Below are positions 60,766 through 64,000 of a stretch of DNA of 64,000 nucleotides, one piece after another. Where the stretch lies: assembly GCA_016865505.2 (NCBI GenBank), contig AP025252.1:2542001-2606000 (forward strand), given 5' to 3'. This DNA is from Bryobacterales bacterium F-183 (GTDB lineage Bacteria > Acidobacteriota > Terriglobia > Bryobacterales > Bryobacteraceae). Under the pieces are notes generated by a model. It was not told the DNA's origin. It saw only the letters and a program-made list of their open reading frames with translations, and searched no databases. How positions within the stretch are numbered: position 1 is the first letter of the stretch; each line of letters starts with the position of its first letter. The position numbers and the translations under genes are program-made.

Positions 60766-61743
60766 TTGGAAGCGGCCGGCGCCTTCCGCGCGAAACTGCT
60801 TTCCTGGTACCGCAATGTGCGGCGCGACCTGCCCTGGCGCCGCACTCCCACCGACCCGTACCGCATCTGGATATCGGAGATCATGCTGCAGCAGACTCGC
60901 GTCGCGGCGGTGATTCCGTACTACGAGCGGTTCCTTTCCCGATTTCCCAATCCTTTATCGCTGGCCAGTGCGCCGGAGCAGGATGTGCTCGCGCACTGGG
61001 CTGGCCTTGGGTACTATTCGCGTGCCCGCAATCTGCAGAAGGCGGCGTCACAGATGCCTGGCGGCGAGTTTCCGCGTACCTACGATGAGATTCGCGCGCT
61101 GTCGGGGATTGGTGACTATACGGCGGCAGCGGTGGCGAGCATCGCGTATGGGTTGCCGTATGCTGCGGTGGACGGCAATGTCCTGCGGGTGATTGCGCGG
61201 GTGGAGAATGACCCGGGCGATATCAAGTCCCCAAAGACTCGGGCGCGGTTTGCGGCGATTGCGGATGAGTTGCTGGATCGGGACCAGCCTGGTGATTTTA
61301 ATCAGGCGATGATGGAGCTGGGCGCGACCGTGTGTACGCCCAAGAATCCCACGTGTCTGCTGTGTCCGGTGCGCGAGGAGTGCAAGGGGTTTGCGGCGGG
61401 GACGCAGAATCAGTTGCCGATTAAGATCCGCGATGGACGTACGGCAGAGGTGCACATCACGGTGGTGATCGCCGAGCGTGACGATGGGGCGTTGCTGTTG
61501 CGGCCATCGAAGCAGCTTGCGGGGTTTTGGGAGTTGCCGTTCGATCTGGCTGGTGTGCGCGATTTAGAGCGTGTGGGTTCGTTCGGGCATCAGATCACGT
61601 TTCGCAAGTACACGTGCGATGTAGTTCGTGGTCGTGTGGGGCGGAAGGTGCCGGTGGGTACGGAATGGGTGGCGCGCGAGCGGTTGGCGGAATTGCCCTT
61701 GACCACCATTTCCAAGAAGGCTTTGCGGCTGGTTGACCGATAA
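60766..61743 (+). CDS. mutY: A/G-specific adenine glycosylase MutY
   Basis: 325 residues from TTG 60766. The HhH-GPD core is complete: DLPWRRTPTDPYRIWISEIM, LQQTRVAAVIPYYERFLSRF, LSGIGDYTAAAVASIAYG with the helix-hairpin-helix, and the catalytic Asp in VDGNVLRVIARV. A [4Fe-4S] cluster is bound by CTPKNPTCLLCPVREEC. A NUDIX-like C-terminal domain recognises 8-oxoG. It removes A opposite 8-oxoguanine. It is followed, 12 bases on, by mutS. Confidence 0.96.
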   Translation: MEAAGAFRAKLLSWYRNVRRDLPWRRTPTDPYRIWISEIMLQQTRVAAVIPYYERFLSRFPNPLSLASAPEQDVLAHWAGLGYYSRARNLQKAASQMPGGEFPRTYDEIRALSGIGDYTAAAVASIAYGLPYAAVDGNVLRVIARVENDPGDIKSPKTRARFAAIADELLDRDQPGDFNQAMMELGATVCTPKNPTCLLCPVREECKGFAAGTQNQLPIKIRDGRTAEVHITVVIAERDDGALLLRPSKQLAGFWELPFDLAGVRDLERVGSFGHQITFRKYTCDVVRGRVGRKVPVGTEWVARERLAELPLTTISKKALRLVDR

Positions 61744-61755
61744 TAAAAGTTCTCC

Positions 61756-64000
61756 ATGGAGCAGCAGCATTCCACGCCGTTGATGCGGCAGTACTATGCG
61801 GCGAAACAGCAGGTTCCGAATGCCTTGCTGATGTTTCGCCTGGGCGATTTTTACGAACTTTTTCTGGACGATGCGGTTACGGCAGCGCGTGAGTTGGAGA
61901 TCACGCTGACGGCGCGGAACAAGGAAAAAGGCGAGCCCATTCCCATGTGTGGCGTGCCGTTTCATTCATCCGAGGGCTATATTGCGCGGCTGGTGCAGAA
62001 GGGGTACCGCGTTGCGCTTTGCAATCAGGTTGAAGAGGCGAAGAACGCGAAGGGCTTAGTTCGGCGCGAGATCACGCGGATTGTGACGCCGGGTACGGCG
62101 ACGGAGTCTTCGCTGTTGCGGTCGCACGAGAACAACTATCTGGCGGCGGTTGCGGTGCGCGACGGCAAGGCCGGGTTGGCTTACGTCGATGTATCGACGG
62201 GGGAGTTCCGTGTCACGGAGATAGAGGCGGCGGAGGTCGCGGCGGCGATCGAGAATCTGAACGCGCGGGAAGTGCTGGTGGCGGGGTCGGCGCGGTTACA
62301 GCAGGTACAGGCGCTGCAGACTGAGGTTGAGGCTTGGGTGATGTCGTTCGACTACGCCGAGCGGGCGTTGCTGGACCACTTCAAGCTGCTGGCTTTGGAT
62401 GGGTGCGGGCTTGAGGGCAAGCCGCTTGGTGTGGGTGCGGCGGGTGCGTTGCTGCATTACTTGCGCGATACGCAACGGTCGGCGTTGGACCATTTAGATC
62501 GGCCAGGGTACTTTGACCGAACCGAAGCGTTGGTGCTGGATGCGGTGACGGTGCGGAATCTGGAGTTGGTGGAGCCGCTGTTCGCCGGGGAGCGGCGCGA
62601 TTCTACCTTGCTGAACGTGCTGGACGAGACTTGTACCGGGATGGGTGGGCGGTTGCTGCGCCGGCGATTGCTGCGGCCATCGATAGACCGGGCGGAGATC
62701 GAGGCGCGTCTGGATGCGGTGGAGGAGTTGTTTAAGCAGACCATCGCGAGGTCCGAGATACGGAAGCAGTTGGCGTGCATTCTGGACTTGGAGCGGCTGC
62801 TGGCGAAGGTGACGCTGGGGTCGGCGACGCCTCGCGAGATGCTGGCGCTGGGCAAGTCCTTGGATGCGATTCCGAAGCTGCGTGAGGGGTTGAGCAAATG
62901 TACATCGGCTCGTTTAGGTGCGATTGCTGCCGGGCTGAATGAAGTTGCTGAGGCTCGTGATCGCATTTTGCAGGGGATTTCTGATGAGCCGCCGGTGAAC
63001 ATCGTGGACGGCGGTACGATTCGCGATGGTTGTAATGCGGAGCTCGATGAGTTGCGCGACATCAGCAAGAACAGCAAGCAGTACATCGCGCAGATCGAGC
63101 AACGGGAGCGCGGGCGGACGGGCATACAGTCGCTGAAGGTGCGGTTCAACAATGTGTTTGGCTATTACATCGAGATCTCGAAGGCCAACATCGCGAACGC
63201 GCCCTCGGATTATGAGCGCAAACAAACGCTGGTGAATGCGGAGCGGTTTACGACGCCCGAGTTGAAAGTCCTGGAAGCGAAAATCCTGGAGGCCGAGGAG
63301 AAAATCCTGGGCATCGAGAAGGAAATGTTCCAGGAGATTCGCGCGTTTGTGGCGGGGTTTGGCGCGGATATTCGGGCGACGGCGAATGCGGTGGCGGAAC
63401 TCGACTGTACGGCGGCGCTGGCCGAGGTGGCTGTTGCCGGAAGGTACACGCGGCCGCGGTTCGCTGACGACGGCGAGTTGCGCGTGATGGCGGGGCGGCA
63501 TCCGGTGATCGAGAAGCTGACCGAAAGCCGGTTTATTCCGAATGACGTTTATGCGACGAACGCTGAGTTTATTTCCGTGATCACGGGTCCGAATATGGGC
63601 GGCAAGTCGACGTATTTACGGCAGGCGGCGTTGATTTCGATCTTGGCGCAGATGGGGTCGTATGTGCCGGCGGATTCCGCAGTGCTGCCGCTTGTGGACC
63701 GGGTGTTTACGCGCATTGGCGCGGCAGATAACCTGGCACGCGGTCGTTCGACGTTCATGGTGGAGATGACCGAAACAGCCGCGATTCTGAATACTGCGAC
63801 GTCGAATAGCCTGATTATTCTGGACGAGATCGGGCGCGGTACGGCAACGTACGACGGGCTGTCTTTGGCGTGGGCCGTGGTGGAGCATATTCATGCGAAG
63901 ATCCGGGCGAAGACGCTGTTTGCGACGCATTATCACGAGTTGACGGAGTTGGCGGAGCAACTGGATGGAGTACGGAATCTGAACGTCGCGGTGAAGGAAG
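61756..64000 (+). CDS. mutS: DNA mismatch repair protein MutS (3' end beyond the window)
   Basis: The frame is open at the right edge after about 748 residues. The start is ATG 61756. The mismatch-binding domain I contains LLMFRLGDFYELFLDDA with the Phe-x-Glu motif (DFYE), then the connector, lever and clamp domains, and the Walker A GPNMGGKSTYLRQ with SLIILDEIGRGTATYDGLSL and FATHYHELTELAEQ as Walker B and switch motifs. It recognises mismatches and calls MutL. Pairing with mutY forms a DNA repair group at this end. Confidence 0.97.
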   Translation, partial: MEQQHSTPLMRQYYAAKQQVPNALLMFRLGDFYELFLDDAVTAARELEITLTARNKEKGEPIPMCGVPFHSSEGYIARLVQKGYRVALCNQVEEAKNAKGLVRREITRIVTPGTATESSLLRSHENNYLAAVAVRDGKAGLAYVDVSTGEFRVTEIEAAEVAAAIENLNAREVLVAGSARLQQVQALQTEVEAWVMSFDYAERALLDHFKLLALDGCGLEGKPLGVGAAGALLHYLRDTQRSALDHLDRPGYFDRTEALVLDAVTVRNLELVEPLFAGERRDSTLLNVLDETCTGMGGRLLRRRLLRPSIDRAEIEARLDAVEELFKQTIARSEIRKQLACILDLERLLAKVTLGSATPREMLALGKSLDAIPKLREGLSKCTSARLGAIAAGLNEVAEARDRILQGISDEPPVNIVDGGTIRDGCNAELDELRDISKNSKQYIAQIEQRERGRTGIQSLKVRFNNVFGYYIEISKANIANAPSDYERKQTLVNAERFTTPELKVLEAKILEAEEKILGIEKEMFQEIRAFVAGFGADIRATANAVAELDCTAALAEVAVAGRYTRPRFADDGELRVMAGRHPVIEKLTESRFIPNDVYATNAEFISVITGPNMGGKSTYLRQAALISILAQMGSYVPADSAVLPLVDRVFTRIGAADNLARGRSTFMVEMTETAAILNTATSNSLIILDEIGRGTATYDGLSLAWAVVEHIHAKIRAKTLFATHYHELTELAEQLDGVRNLNVAVKE

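Noticed and set aside
1-64000. Mobile elements, CRISPR arrays, prophage genes
   Set aside because: No transposase, integrase, phage structural gene or regularly spaced repeats were seen; gene order and composition look chromosomal.

Overview
The window looks like a chromosomal segment of a GC-rich acidobacterium, most likely of the Bryobacterales/Solibacter type. This is inferred from gene content: very long TonB-dependent receptors with an N-terminal carboxypeptidase-regulatory domain, a DUF1592-type cytochrome-like protein paired with a DUF1552 protein, a TIGR02999-type sigma factor next to a TPR-bearing Ser/Thr kinase, CRTAC1-type FG-GAP/UnbV proteins, paired FtsX/MacB permeases, and secreted DinB and BACON/SBBP-type proteins. 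No rRNA, CRISPR array, insertion sequence, integrase or phage gene was seen. Coding density is very high and no gene-free stretch exceeds 300 bases.

Layout. 0-7.4 kb: end of a secreted repeat protein, a kinase plus sigma factor pair, and a Gfo/Idh/MocA oxidoreductase with a TIM-barrel isomerase. 7.4-12.5 kb: a LysR regulator divergent from dabB-dabA and a small third gene, a DAB-type inorganic-carbon uptake locus. 12.6-16.4 kb: sugar dehydrogenase, a two-repeat unknown protein, two small membrane proteins and a divergent MmyB-type regulator with a palindromic operator candidate. 16.4-22.5 kb (minus strand): a tightly coupled four-gene unit of small Cys-rich membrane protein, CcmH-like domain fused to a sialidase-like propeller, exported DJ-1/PfpI protein and TonB-dependent receptor. 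22.6 kb: tRNA-Val(GAC). 22.7-30.3 kb: hydrolase, FAD oxidase and SDR on plus; Mpa/ARC-like AAA ATPase, esterase and ankyrin protein on minus. 30.3-34.1 kb: DUF1592/DUF1552 pair. 34.2-43.3 kb: TonB-dependent receptor, FG-GAP/UnbV, TPR, Gfo/Idh/MocA, TonB-like and NHL proteins. 43.4-50.7 kb: sugar transferase, spermidine-synthase-like membrane protein, CBM9-like protein, two ABC permeases. 50.8-54.3 kb: SUMT, an HExxH protein and a nitric-oxide response operon (truncated haemoglobin, Fe-S flavoreductase, NsrR) with a visible promoter and operator. 54.3-64 kb: RDD/SpoIIM pair, amidase with its GatC-like partner, acyl-CoA dehydrogenase, exported small proteins, mutY and the 5' part of mutS.

At larger scale, the plus strand is C-rich on the left and G-rich on the right whatever the gene orientation. 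The change runs gradually across about 36-42 kb, with a matching polarity of the pentamer GGTAC. This is what an origin-type strand switch or a rearrangement boundary would produce. The most unusual local systems are the Cys-rich/CcmH-propeller/DJ-1/receptor unit, the dab locus with its unknown third gene, the AAA ATPase that resembles the proteasomal ATPase without its Pup-binding and docking parts, and the self-contained NO-response operon with an apparently near-leaderless transcript.
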